Positions 54,656 to 64,000 of a stretch of 64,000 nucleotides of DNA are shown here, in pieces. A program made the translations under genes and the position numbers. Source of the DNA: Ahaetulla prasina (lineage: Eukaryota > Chordata > Lepidosauria > Squamata > Colubridae); contig NC_080540.1 of NCBI RefSeq assembly GCF_028640845.1, positions 265,331,958-265,395,957 on the forward strand, in the 5' to 3' direction. The notes below the pieces were generated by a model, which was given only the letters and a program-made list of their open reading frames with translations, had not been told where the DNA came from and ran no database searches. The stretch's first letter is position 1. The number at the start of each line of letters is the position of its first letter.

Positions 54656-54914
54656 GGGGCCGGATAGCTCAGGCTGGTAAGGCCTGTTATTAAGAACACA
54701 AAGCCTGCAATTACTGCAGGTTCAAGCCCGGCCCAAGGTTGACTCAGCCTTCCATCCTTTATAAGGTAGGTAAAATGAGGACCCAGATTGTTGGGGGGGC
54801 AATAAGTTGACTTTGTAAAAATATACAAATAGAATGAGACTATTGCCTTATACACTGTAAGCCGCCCTGAGTCTTCGGAGAAGGGCGGGGTATAAATGTA
54901 AAAAAAAAAAAAAA
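54656..54914 (+). mobile_element. tRNA-derived SINE nested in CR1
   Basis: A-box-like AGCTCAGGCTGG (54666-54677), B-box-like GGTTCAAGCCCG (54719-54730), 'AAGGTTGACTCAGCCTTCC', a 'GCCGCCCTGAGTCTTCGGAG' / 'AAGGGCGG' 3' end and an A-tail. Both pol III boxes are well preserved, so it is one of the youngest SINEs in the window. Confidence 0.92.
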
Positions 54915-55171
54915 GCTGTTTTCCAAAGCACCTGAAGGCCAGACAAGGAATAATGGATGGAAACTGACTAAGGAGAGATTCAACCTAGAAATGAGGAGAA
55001 ACTTTCTGACAGTGAGAACAATCAACTAATGGAACAGCTTCATCACTTGAGACTTTCAAGAAAAGATTGGACTGCCATTTGTCAGAAATGGTGTAAGGTC
55101 TCCTGCTTGAGCAGGGGGTTGGATTAGATGACCTACAAGGTCCCTTCCAACTCTGTTAATCTGTTAAGCAA
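54915..55171 (+). mobile_element. CR1 LINE inserted in CR1, second part
   Basis: Continues from 54655: 'GCTGTTTTCCAAAGCACCTG', 'GAGGAGAAACTTTCTGACAG' and the 3' end 'CAAGGTCCCTTCCAACTCTG'. Confidence 0.92.
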
Positions 55172-55370
55172 TATCTGTTCTCCCCATTAAATTACATGTT
55201 GTTGGATATGGCCCATTGTTCAGGTCTGTTAAGATCTTTTTGGCTCTTGAGCTTGTCTTCTGGGTGTTGGCTATTCCTGCCAGGTTAGTGTTATCTGAAT
55301 ATTTGATGATTTCCCCTTCTATTCCCTCATCTAAATCATTTATGAAGATATTGCAGAATACTGAGCATAA
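55172..55370 (-). mobile_element. CR1 LINE, host element, middle part
   Basis: 'TTGTTGGATATGGCCCATTG' and 'TTCCCTCATCTAAATCATTT' continue the host CR1 from 54430. Confidence 0.9.
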
Positions 55371-55371
55371 G
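55360..55371. repeat. Target-site duplication of the Sauria SINE, left copy
   Basis: ACTGAGCATAAG; the right copy at 55746-55757 reads ACTGAGCCTAAG. Confidence 0.88.
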
Positions 55372-55745
55372 GGGACATGGTGGCTCAGTAGTTAAGACTC
55401 TGAGCTTGTTGATCGAAAGGTCAGCAGTTCAGCGGTTCGAATCCCTAGTGCCGCTTAATGGGGTAAGCTCCCGTGACTTGTCCAGGCTTCTGCCAACCTA
55501 GCAGTTCGAAAGCCTGTAAAAAATGCAACTAGAAAAATAGGGACCACTTTTGGTGGGAAGGTAACAGCGTTCCATGCGCCTTTGGCATTTAGTCATGCCA
55601 GCCACATGGCCACAGAGACATCTTCAGACAGCGCTGGCTCTTTGGCTTTGAAACGGAGATAAGCACCACCCCCTAGAGTCAGGAACGATTAGTACATATG
55701 TGTGAGGGGAACCTTTACCTTTACCTTTACTTTTACCTTTACCTT
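55372..55745 (+). mobile_element. Sauria SINE, full length
   Basis: tRNA-like head with an A-box 'GTGGCTCAGTAGTTAAGA' and B-box GGTTCGAATCCC (55434-55445), central region with 'CCGTGACTTGTCCAGGCTTC' and 'CCATGCGCCTTTGGCATTTA', BovB-like 3' end 'CCACCCCCTAGAGTCAGGAA' to 'GAGGGGAACC', and an (ACCTTT)n tail. A 12-bp duplication with one mismatch flanks it. The BovB-like tail is the accepted reason these SINEs are copied by BovB. Confidence 0.95.
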
Positions 55746-55757
55746 ACTGAGCCTAAG

Positions 55758-56215
55758 ACAGAACCTTGTGGTTCCCCACTGCTTATTACCTTCCATGTAG
55801 TTGTAGTACCATTAAGGACTACTCACACAGTACAGTTTGTCGGCCAGTTACTAATCCATCTTGTGGTGGTTCTGTCTATTCCATATTTTTCTAGCTTACC
55901 AAGAAGTAGATTGTGGTCTACTTTGTTGAATGTTTGACTGAAGTTTAAGTATATTATGTCCACAGCATTTCACTGGTCTACTAATGTAGTCACTTTGTCA
56001 CTTTGTCAAAGAATGAAATAAGATTGGTTTAGCATTGGTTTAACAAACCCAAGTTGGCTTCTAGTATAACTTTATTTGTGTTTAGATGTTCGCAGATCTG
56101 TTTTTTAATTATCTTTTCCAGTATTCTATCCCAGGTATTGATGTTAAGCTGAATGGTCTGTAGTTTCCTGGGTCTTTCCCCCCCACTGTGACATTGAGGC
56201 TTATGCTTAATTTCA
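55758..56215 (-). mobile_element. CR1 LINE, host element, 5' part (RT core)
   Basis: Minus-strand RT region of the host CR1: near 55890-55940 'GTAGATTGTGGTCTACTTTG', with Lys-Ile-Ile-Lys-Lys-Gln-Ile-Cys-Glu-His-Leu near 56100. The 5' side is truncated near 56215. Confidence 0.88.
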
Positions 56216-57335
56216 CATATCATATGCCTTAACAAGGAAAAAGATAGGAATAACTTACAAAATTTATAGGTTATATGCCAAGCTGCTAAGTTAGAGAACT
56301 CAGTTCATTGATTGAAGTGACTCTGGGTTTATTTTAAATAAAACATTTGTTCTTTAAAATTTTATTTGCAACTTGGCTTTATTTAATTTATATTTTTTTG
56401 TCCTAAAGAATGAGCTGTCTGAAATTTTAACATTTATCTAAAATTCCTAGCTTCCCCAGCCTTAATGTGCAGACTGATATTAATTGTTTTATATTTGAAA
56501 TGTTTAATCAAACCACTTGAAAAATGCTGTGTTTATTTTGAAATGTAATTTCCACTCTTCCTCATATCTATCTTTCACTATATGGAAGATTAGTCAGTTA
56601 CAATAGGTACCAGTGAAAATAGCATGAGAATAAACTGGATAATATTTAGGATGTACAATGGCCTTCATTTTCTTTAATTTATTTATTTTGGTACAAAGAA
56701 GATTTTTACATTAGCTTGAGAATCTATAAGGATAGATAAAGCTCTTTTTCTATTTCCAAATCTATTATTCCCTGTTGGAAAGCTATTGCTTTTTAAATGG
56801 TCTTTTAACACAGTAATTCAACGTTAATGCCCCAGGGAGAGGAAAGGAATATCAGTCCACAAAAGCTTCCCCCCCTGTCCCCCCCCCAGCAATGTAATTT
56901 AAGCTAGTTAAGATAATATCAAGCTGATGTTGAATGCACATTTCCTTTCTTCATCCTATTTTCTTCCTTTGCACAGAATAGTTGATTCTTTAACTCAGTT
57001 AATGATTTACTTCATGTAAACAATACAACATAGGTCATCTCAAGAGACCCAAAACAAGACAGAAAAAAACCGCTATGATGAGGTACAAAAATTTTAGTCA
57101 GTATAAATTCTCAAAAAAAATATTATCGTCCAAACCAGGTATAATTCTGGATTCTTGCAGTCTGGATATTGACTACAAAAATTTATCTGGGTTGGATGAA
57201 TACATTGACAGAAGGCAGTTGATTTTTGGCAGCCTTCCTCATTGGCTGATTAACACCACAAATATCTAGAGAAAATTCTCCAGACAAATATATGGTAATG
57301 GTGGAATAGAGATAAGGAGAAATAGCTTAAAATAT
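56216..57335. other. AT-rich noncoding DNA
   Basis: No recognised element. A 64-codon open frame at 57075-57269 has no recognisable features and lies just upstream of a LINE. Confidence 0.45.
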
Positions 57336-58841
57336 CAATTTTAATGCCGAAAAAGCCCACCATCAAGGAACTGAATGACTACAGACCAGTTGCTTTAACA
57401 TCTATAATCATGAAAACCTTTGAAAGGCTAGTGCTTTCCTACTTGAAAACCATCATGTTAGACCCCCTTGCAATTTGCATACTGAGCAAATAGATCAACA
57501 GATGATGCTGTTAATATGGCTCTGCAGTACATCCTACAACATCTTGAGTCTCCAAAGACCTATGCAAGGGTCCTTTTTGTAGGCTTTAGTTCAGCATTCA
57601 ATACCATAATTCTAGACATTCTTCTAACTAAGCTAAACCAGCTACAGGCTGGAACTGAACAGACTTGTAAGTGGATCACAAGCTTCCTAACAAACAGGAA
57701 GCAGCAGGTGAAGCTAAGCAAGATCACATCAAATACCTGTACAATTAGCACAGGGGCCCCCCAAGGCTCTGTGCTCTCCCCACTTCTCTTCTCTCTGTAT
57801 ACCAATGACTGCATCTCCAATGATCCATCTGTTAAGCTACTGAAGTTCGCAGATGACACAACAGTGATTGGTCTCATTCGAGACAATGATGAATCCGCAT
57901 ATAGACGAGAGGTCGAACGACTAGCCTTGTGGTGCAACCAAAACAATCTGGAACTGAACACACTCAAAACCATAGAAATGGTGGTAGACTTTAGGAGAAA
58001 CCCTTCCATACTTCCACCTCTCACAATACTTGACAACACAGTATCAACAGTAGAAACCTTCAAATTTCTAGGTTCTATCATATCGCAAGATCTCAAATGG
58101 ACAGCTAACATCAAAAACATCATTAAAAAAGGACAACAAAGAATGTTCTTTCTGCGCCAACTCAGTAAGCTCAAACTGCCCAAGGAGCTGCTGATTCAGT
58201 TCTATAGAGGAATTATTGAGTCTGTCATTTGCACCTCTATAACTGTCTGGTTCGGTTCTGCAACCCAACAAGAAAAACACAGACTTCAGAGGATAATTAG
58301 AACTGCAGAAAAAATAATTGCTACCAACCTGCCTTCCATTGAGGACCTGTATACTGCACGAATCAAGAAGAGGGCCGTGAAAATATTTACAGACCCTTCG
58401 CATCCTGGACATAAACTGTTTCAACTCCTACCCTCAAAACGTCGCTATAGAGCACTGCACAACAGAACAACTAGACACAAGAACAGTTTTTTCCCGAAAG
58501 CCATCACTCTACTAAACAAATAATTCCATCAACACTGTCAAACTATTTACTGAATCTGCACTACTATTAATCTTCTCATAGTTCCCATCACCAATCTCTT
58601 TCCATTTATGACTGTATGACTATAACTTGTTGCTGGCAATCCTTATGATTTATATTGATATATTGACAACACAACATCAGTTGTGTTGTAAATGTTGTAC
58701 CTTGATGAATGTATCTTTTCTTTTATGTACACTGAGAGCATATGCACCAAGACAAATTCCTTGTGTGTCCAATCACACTTGGTCAATAAAAAATTCTATT
58801 CTATTCTATTCTATTCTATTCTATTCTATTCTATTCTATTT
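57336..58841 (+). mobile_element. AATAG-tailed CR1-group LINE (L3/snake1-like), RT half
   Basis: 5'-truncated copy of the family at 41577. It starts in the RT N-terminal region (Asn-Asp-Tyr-Arg-Pro-Val-Ala-Leu near 57377), carries the rest of ORF2 up to the stop at 58523, a 3' UTR and an (ATTCT)n tail (58794-58841). Confidence 0.95.
57516..58523 (+). pseudogene. LINE ORF2: reverse transcriptase core and C-terminal domain
   Basis: 335 open codons to the natural stop, the longest open frame in the window. Motifs: Leu-Phe-Val-Gly-Phe-Ser-Ser-Ala-Phe-Asn-Thr-Ile (motif A), Ser-Phe-Leu-Thr-Asn-Arg, Thr-Gly-Ala-Pro-Gln-Gly-Ser-Val-Leu-Ser-Pro-Leu (motif B), Phe-Ala-Asp-Asp-Thr-Thr-Val-Ile (motif C, about 57847), Phe-Lys-Phe-Leu-Gly, then Ser-Ile-Thr-Val-Trp-Phe-Gly-Ser and Asp-Pro-Ser-His-Pro-Gly-His. 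In motif A the Asp expected before Phe-Ser-Ser-Ala-Phe is Gly, so polymerase activity should be lost. The Met at 57516 is only the first after an upstream frameshift near 57480. Confidence 0.93.
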
Positions 58842-60436
58842 TTGGAAAGGTTCAACTTGAGTTCATTACGTCTGCTAAGTGAAGGAGTTCTTTTGTATGC
58901 TGAGGATGAATTCCAAATTCAGTTCTAATGTATTCATTAAATGTGATTATTTATTCTTCCAAATCCCTCACAGAAATCATAAATCTACTACTTTGATTGA
59001 AACAAACTACTATTTTGTCCCAAATGCAATGTTTCATATTACGAATCTTTTAGGTATCTTATCTACTTAATAATGCCATGCTGGACTTTACTAGTTATTG
59101 ACAGAATTAAATCATTAGTGAGAATCTAGAAGAATTTAGATTTTTATATAATTTTATATTTACAGTTTTAAATGCATATTTTCCTCGATTCTTTTAATTT
59201 ATTATTTTAAGTGCATGATTTTTTTTATAAACTTATAGACTTTTTTAAATGGTAAATTTACAATTTTTTATTTTTTTAATATAATAAACGAGCGAGCTAT
59301 GTAGAGAAAATACATTTCTTCATCATCAATTTCTTTTCCTACTGATAGACTTGATTATCACAACATTATTTTGCTTCTCATATGCACAGTATAAGTCATG
59401 TAATTCCAAAATATTATCACTGTGTGATATCAATTTGTGTCTCAGCAATATGTAGCTAAGCATGCCTTTTCTTCCCCTTGCTCCCCCACACACATGGCAT
59501 ATTTTGGAGGAAAAATCTCATGAGGAAAGTGCCTGATAATGTGACTTGTGACACTATATTTCAGATTTCTACCTCTAATTTAGAAAGCAGGACTATACAT
59601 AAAGGTAGAAAGTGAATCTTTAAACAATTTGAAAATTTACTGCATCATCATAAATATGCTGAAATACAAGTTGACAAAAGTCCTGCTGAGTTTTCAATAG
59701 TAAACAGAAAATTCATGTTCCAAACAGATTACAATATAATGTTTGAAAGCTCCTTTGATATATAATTCAGATGACTTTTCCTGGACTATAAACATACTAA
59801 GACAACCAAATATAAAATTACATGAAAGCCTATATGCATGTCCTTCTTTGACCTAATATTTAATGGTGCTAATACAGTTCAGAATTAAGTTATTAGGAAA
59901 CATATTTGCACTACTTATTACAAGATTTGATTAGCTCCCAATTTAGGAAATTGATTTAACTTGGATGCATCTGTGTTCACAGATTTGACATGGGAATCAC
60001 TTTGGTCTTATTTCAAAATGAGACCTCTCCATTGGTTCCATGAGAAATCACAAAGTATTGTACTTTTGTATTTTTGATAGAAATCTGTTTGCTGATGTAG
60101 TTGCCCATTTCAATAAGTGCTGACAGTTTCAAATTCTAGAACATGATTGTTCCATTTCTAGGAACTAACAAATTGCTTCTTTTATTTCTTGGCAAAGTAG
60201 GTTAGATTTAATGGCTTCTTTCCATTTCATAGAGGTCAATAAACATTGCCAAATTTTAAATGGAGAGATGGACTCTGTGCAAAAAACTTTTTATTTAATG
60301 GATTTTCAGCAAGGCATTTACTTATTTTTAAAAAAATCTTTTACAAGGTGATATGTATAAACTTGTGTTTATACTGGTGCTTTTAGGGAAAGTTATATAT
60401 ATATATATATAAAGTTTGATTGAAATGCATGTATGT
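58842..60436. other. AT-rich noncoding DNA
   Basis: No supported element; a short (TA)n near 60396-60411. Confidence 0.5.
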
Positions 60437-60440
60437 ATAT

Positions 60441-60475
<35 letters not shown>

Positions 60476-60915
60476 TTTTTTCACACAGTATATATAAGCG
60501 TAAGCATGAAATAATTATACAATATATAAGCATATATATATATGTATGAGTATGTAATTACTATATTAATTGGATATAACGAAAGGAAACAATAGGACAG
60601 GAACGATAGGCACGCTTGTGCTCTTATGCACACCCCTTACAGACCTCTTAGGAATGGGGTGAGGTCAATAGTAGACAGTTTTTGGTTAAAGCTTTGGGGA
60701 TTTTGGGAAGAGACCACAGAGTCAGGTAGTGTATTCCAAGCATTAACAACTCTTTTACTGAAGTTATATTTTCTGCGATCAAGATTGGAGCAGTTAACAT
60801 TAAGCTTAAATCTACTGTGTGCTCGTGTATTGTTGCAATTGAAGCTGAAGTAGTCTTTGACAGGAAGGACATTGTAATAGATAATTCTATGAGTTAAACT
60901 CAAGTATACAACACA
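60437..60915 (-). mobile_element. CR1-group LINE 3' end (same family as 6457)
   Basis: Minus strand: Asn-Val-Leu-Pro-Val-Lys-Asp-Tyr-Phe near 60855, Val-Val-Asn-Ala-Trp-Asn-Thr-Leu-Pro-Asp near 60730, and Phe-Leu-Arg-Gly-Leu then a stop near 60637. The 3' UTR is followed by (AAATA)n, seen as TTTATTTATTT at 60437-60480. This copy keeps the Trp-Asn-x-Leu-Pro motif intact where the copy at 6457 has Arg for Pro. Confidence 0.82.
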
Positions 60916-60987
60916 ACACAACTGCTGAGGAGACTTTTTTATCCTTTGGAGTTATTTGCATGGATATAGTATAGAAATAGACTTAAA

Positions 60988-61073
60988 GTTAAAGAGGAAT
61001 TATTGAGTCTGTCATCTGCACCTCTATAACTGTTTGGTTTGGTTCTACAACCCAACAAGAGAGAGACAGACTT
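60988..61073 (+). mobile_element. AATAG-tailed LINE, third copy, before the L1-like insertion
   Basis: Matches 58202-58275 ('GAGGAATTATTGAGTCTGTC' onward). The LINE resumes at 62731 after the insertion. Confidence 0.93.
61058..61073. repeat. Target-site duplication of the L1-like insertion, left copy
   Basis: AGAGAGAGACAGACTT; the right copy at 62731-62748 is AGAGAGAGACACAGACTT, differing by one extra AC in a GA/CA-rich site. Confidence 0.85.
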
Positions 61074-62730
61074 GGACTTCTGGTGGTTCCGCTCTCTCCG
61101 AAGGACGCCCTAAGGGCGCCCGCGCTGGGATTCTGTAAAAGCCGGTGAAAACTGCGTCTGAAACTACCTTCCCCGGTAAGGGGAAGGGAAAGAGCAAGAA
61201 GAAGGAAAGGTAGAGCTCTCTCTAGAGGCCCCGTTTGGGGAACTCAAAACGGAAAGTTCCCTGGAAATCCTTCTAAAAAAAAGCTCCAGCTCCAGCGTGT
61301 CTCTGCTTCATGCAGACAGAGAAGAGAGTGACCACTTCTGCTTTAAGTGATTGTTATGGATATTTATAAGCAGACGGAATAAACACAGGAGATCAGTCAT
61401 TTAAATTGCAAGTATTAAATCTGACTTCTATTTTTTTTTAAAAAAATTTTTTCTCTCATCTACAATCAACACAATGAAATAAAATGGCGTTTACTTGTTG
61501 AGAAAGTGAAACTGAATGGAGATTTTATCTTATTGTACTGGACTGTGGATTGTTGGATTATTTTAGTTTGTTTAAGTATTTTATAAGGGGATTTTCAGCA
61601 AGAACTTTGCCATGAAGGTTTTTTCAGAAGAATGGATTCGTGACTTTATACAGGATTATACAGAAAGAATGTATTTAATTACTCAAAAATACGAATTGGA
61701 AAAAAATGGAGGCGTTTTGGATGAGAGTTTGGAGGAAATTAACCAATGTAATCAGGACTTGGAATATGGAATGGAGGAGATAACAAAAGTGGATAAATAT
61801 GAAGATAGGATCCTGAATAAACAAGTTGATGTAAAGAAGCCTTTTTTAAAAAGTTTGGATGAAATGCCTGAATTAGTGCTACAGGAAGCTGTCTCCAGAA
61901 ATGGAAAAATTCACAGGGTTAATGCTTTCCAAGAGTTCTCTTTTCGGATTGAGGGAATATACGGCAGTAACTCGTGGATTCTTGGACATAAGGAACTATT
62001 AGGAAATATTGTGACTGACTTTTCAAAAGGAGTAATGAAGGAAAGACAGAGACTAATGCATCATAAAAAATGGCAAGAGACAAAAGTATCATCCTTGAAA
62101 GAATTTTTTTTTTTGAAATATTAACAGAAAAAGATATTAGCGTTCCTGAAAGGCAATACGTGAGAAAGATCTGGAAGAAATGGGTTGATTATATGTTTTA
62201 TAACTATCATAAAAGACTAGATATTTGGATTTATACTGGATTTTGATGAGGAAGGACTAAAGTTGAATAGATATTGTAATTTCCCTGTATTGAAATTTTA
62301 TAATCTGTTGTATTGAATTTTAAATAGAATATTCTCGAAAGATCTTATGTAAGAAAGACTTGGGGGGGAAATTATATGGTTATAGAAGCTATAAGGGAGA
62401 TATTCTCTGAATTGGATTGGATTTTTATGCTTTAGCTGGTTTTAAATACTTTAGGATTAATTTGTTCTATTGATCTATATACCGTTTATTGTTAATTTTT
62501 TGAAGGATTTTGGTTATGTAAGGAGGAGGTCAGAGCTAGAGAGGGAAAATTGGTATAATAGTTTTGGGGAAAAAAATTTTTTTTAGTATATGTTTGTTTT
62601 ATTTTTAACTATACCTTGTGCTTGTTCCGGGAAGTCAGGGGGGGAGGGGGGAGTTTGTGAAGGGAGAGGGGTTGGGGGGAAAGGGGGTGGAAATTTTTTT
62701 TTGTAAAACTTTTTGAATAAAAAAAAAAAA
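61074..62730 (+). mobile_element. L1-like short element with a single ORF (1657 bp)
   Basis: GC-rich 5' leader (61074-61320), AT-rich leader, one ORF (61612-62124, extended in another frame to about 62245), and a 3' UTR with a G-rich tract (62633-62690) followed by AATAAA and poly(A) (62716-62730). It is inserted in the AATAG-tailed LINE with a target duplication of about 16 bp, as expected for L1-type target-primed insertion. No endonuclease or RT region lies between the leader and the 3' UTR. Either it is an L1 that lost most of ORF2, or an ORF1-only (HAL1-like) non-autonomous family. A complete 5' leader argues against ordinary 5' truncation. Confidence 0.82.
61612..62124 (+). CDS. ORF of the L1-like element, 170 codons, frameshift near its end
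   Basis: Starts at an ATG about 540 bp into the element. Residues 10-60 are rich in Glu, Lys and Leu and could form a coiled coil; Gln-Glu-Phe-Ser-Phe-Arg-Ile-Glu-Gly-Ile-Tyr-Gly lies near residue 105. I see no classical L1 ORF1 RNA-binding motif. Near the end, an 11-T run (62104-62114) appears to shift the frame: the continuing frame is open to a stop at about 62247 and includes Ile-Trp-Lys-Lys-Trp-Val-Asp-Tyr, which resembles the Trp-Arg-Lys-Trp-Ile-Asp-Tyr of the L1 ORF2 end at about 9745. So the ORF may join an ORF1-like start to an ORF2 end. Whether it was ever translated as one protein is inference. Confidence 0.55.
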   Translation: MKVFSEEWIRDFIQDYTERMYLITQKYELEKNGGVLDESLEEINQCNQDLEYGMEEITKVDKYEDRILNKQVDVKKPFLKSLDEMPELVLQEAVSRNGKIHRVNAFQEFSFRIEGIYGSNSWILGHKELLGNIVTDFSKGVMKERQRLMHHKKWQETKVSSLKEFFFLKY

Positions 62731-63285
62731 AGAGAGAGACACAGACTTCAGAGGATAATTAGAACTGCAGACAAAACAGTTGCTACCAACCTGCCTTCCA
62801 TTGAGGACCTGTATACTGCACGAGTCAAAAAGAGGGCTGTGAAAATATTTACAGACCCCTCAGATCCTGGACATAAACTGTTTCAACTCCTACCCTCAAA
62901 ATGACGCTATAGAGCACTGCACACCAGAACAACTAGACACAAGAACAGTTTTTTCCCAAACGCCATCCCTCTGCTAAACAAATAATTCCCTCAACACTGC
63001 CAAACTATTTACTAAAACTGCACTACTATTAATCTTCTCATCATTCCCATCACCCATCTCCTTCCGCTTATGACTGTATGACTGTAACTTTGTTGCTTGT
63101 ATCCTGACGATTTATAGATATTGTTTCCTGATTGCTTATTTTTAGTCCATGACTATCATTAAGTGTTGTATCATTAAGTGTTAAATTTGTACCGTATGAC
63201 TGACTTGGCCAATAAAAAATTCTATTCTATTCTATTCTATTCTATTCTATTCTATTCTATTCTATTCTATTCTATTCTATTCTAT
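62731..63285 (+). mobile_element. AATAG-tailed LINE, third copy, after the insertion
   Basis: Resumes the ORF2 C-terminus: Leu-Gln-Arg-Ile-Ile-Arg-Thr-Ala, Leu-Pro-Ser-Ile-Glu-Asp-Leu-Tyr and Leu-Phe-Gln-Leu-Leu-Pro. A TGA at about 62902 (where the copy at 57336 has CGT) cuts the ORF. The 3' UTR ends 'TTGGCCAATAAAAAATTC' followed by 13 ATTCT units (63220-63285). Confidence 0.95.
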
Positions 63286-64000
63286 GATCTTGTCCCTTTT
63301 CAGTAAAATATCAAGAACCCCACTTATCAGAAAAAGTTCAACATATCAGAAAGAACATTTTATTCATGGCAAATCCCCATACATTGTAATGAAATATGGT
63401 TCTGTATTGATCTATTTATTATTTTGTATTTTTATTATTTTTGTCATACTCTCCTTTGATTTTTTTTCTTTTTTTGTTATTTCGATATTAACAAAAGTAT
63501 ACTATTGCAGAAATCAATATGGCCAACTCTAGCATTTGTTTATATTTTCAGATGGGGTTTCCCTTCCTGTGCATTTAACTTAAATTATAGTTTTATAGGG
63601 GTTAAGGGTCCACAACAGCATGAAATAATTATTAAGCATTCCTGTGACTTTTTTTCTTCTAAGTGTCAACTATGTCCTTAATTTTTTCCACCTTAAATCA
63701 TGCTGTTGCATTTACCTTGGGACTAATCCCCAAAAACCCACTAGAATACAACAGTAAATTAAAAACTGAGCAAAGAATTTCAACAGTATTAGTGACAGGC
63801 ACTAACACTGAATATACTCTCTGGAAAGACTGACTTTGACCTTCTCTCTGCTATAACAGTTAATATCAACTACTCAATACGAGGCTTTTATTGTCAGGCC
63901 TTGGAGATAATTCATTTAAATCTCTCAGCAGTCCATCTGCAATAGAAATGCATAAATAGGGGGCATTTGAAATAGCCTTTGTCGATCAATCATAGCCCCA
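63286..64000. other. AT-rich noncoding DNA
   Basis: No supported element up to the window edge. Confidence 0.5.

Noticed and set aside
57075..57269. 64-codon frame that might be an exon, with an acceptor-like CTTCCTTTGCACAG upstream at 56961-56976
   Set aside because: The frame after that acceptor stops after 13 codons; the 64-codon frame is separate, has no AG/GT borders that fit and no recognisable features.

Overview
This window looks like vertebrate nuclear DNA, and specifically squamate, most likely snake. It is AT-rich, has almost no coding sequence, and is packed with sauropsid retroelements and DNA transposons. The strongest lineage clues are a Sauria SINE with an (ACCTTT)n BovB-like tail, RTE/BovB fragments, several copies of a CR1-group LINE ending in (AATAG)n tails as described for the snake 'L3/snake1' LINEs, L2-like LINEs ending in a 'CCGCCCTGAGTCCTTCGGGAGAAGGGCGG' type 3' end (given here only as a description of the hairpin), and hAT-type MITEs. 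Family names come from recognition by eye; no database was searched.

No complete host gene was found. Two weak exon candidates are reported. The better is a 201-bp phase 0-0 open segment on the minus strand (4315-4515) flanked by AG and GT. The weaker is a 91-bp segment on the plus strand (1088-1178). If either is real, most of the window is intron or intergenic DNA.

Layout. 0-9 kb: a compound microsatellite, an unassigned GC-rich block, AT-rich DNA, a CR1-group LINE 3' end, an hAT MITE with a perfect 8-bp duplication, an L2-like fragment and a CR1 3' end. 9-14 kb: a 5'-truncated L1 with a 16-bp target duplication, two more MITEs of the same terminal family and a tRNA-derived SINE. 14-20 kb: AT-rich DNA with a Penelope-like GIY-YIG endonuclease remnant, a SINE, a possible LTR and a CR1 end. 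20.4-26 kb: a 2.3-kb segment present twice in direct orientation; the second copy carries a 371-bp TA-flanked MITE whose empty site survives in the first. 26-28.4 kb: a truncated Ty3/gypsy element (minus strand) with 5' LTR, tRNA-Ser-type primer site, gag, protease and partial RT. 28.4-41 kb: scattered MITEs, L2, CR1, BovB, a solo LTR and long AT-rich stretches. 41.5-48 kb: a nearly full-length but broken AATAG-tailed LINE, an L2-like LINE and a MITE in a second L2. 50.9-56.2 kb: a recent 1.5-kb tandem duplication running into a Russian-doll cluster of CR1, SINE and Sauria SINE. 57.3-63.3 kb: two more AATAG-tailed LINE copies, one interrupted by a 1.66-kb single-ORF L1-like insertion.

The content does not work as a pathway. 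Its interest is historical: nested insertions, target-site duplications and paired duplicates allow the order of many events to be read from this one sequence. I did not find a convincing new biological system.
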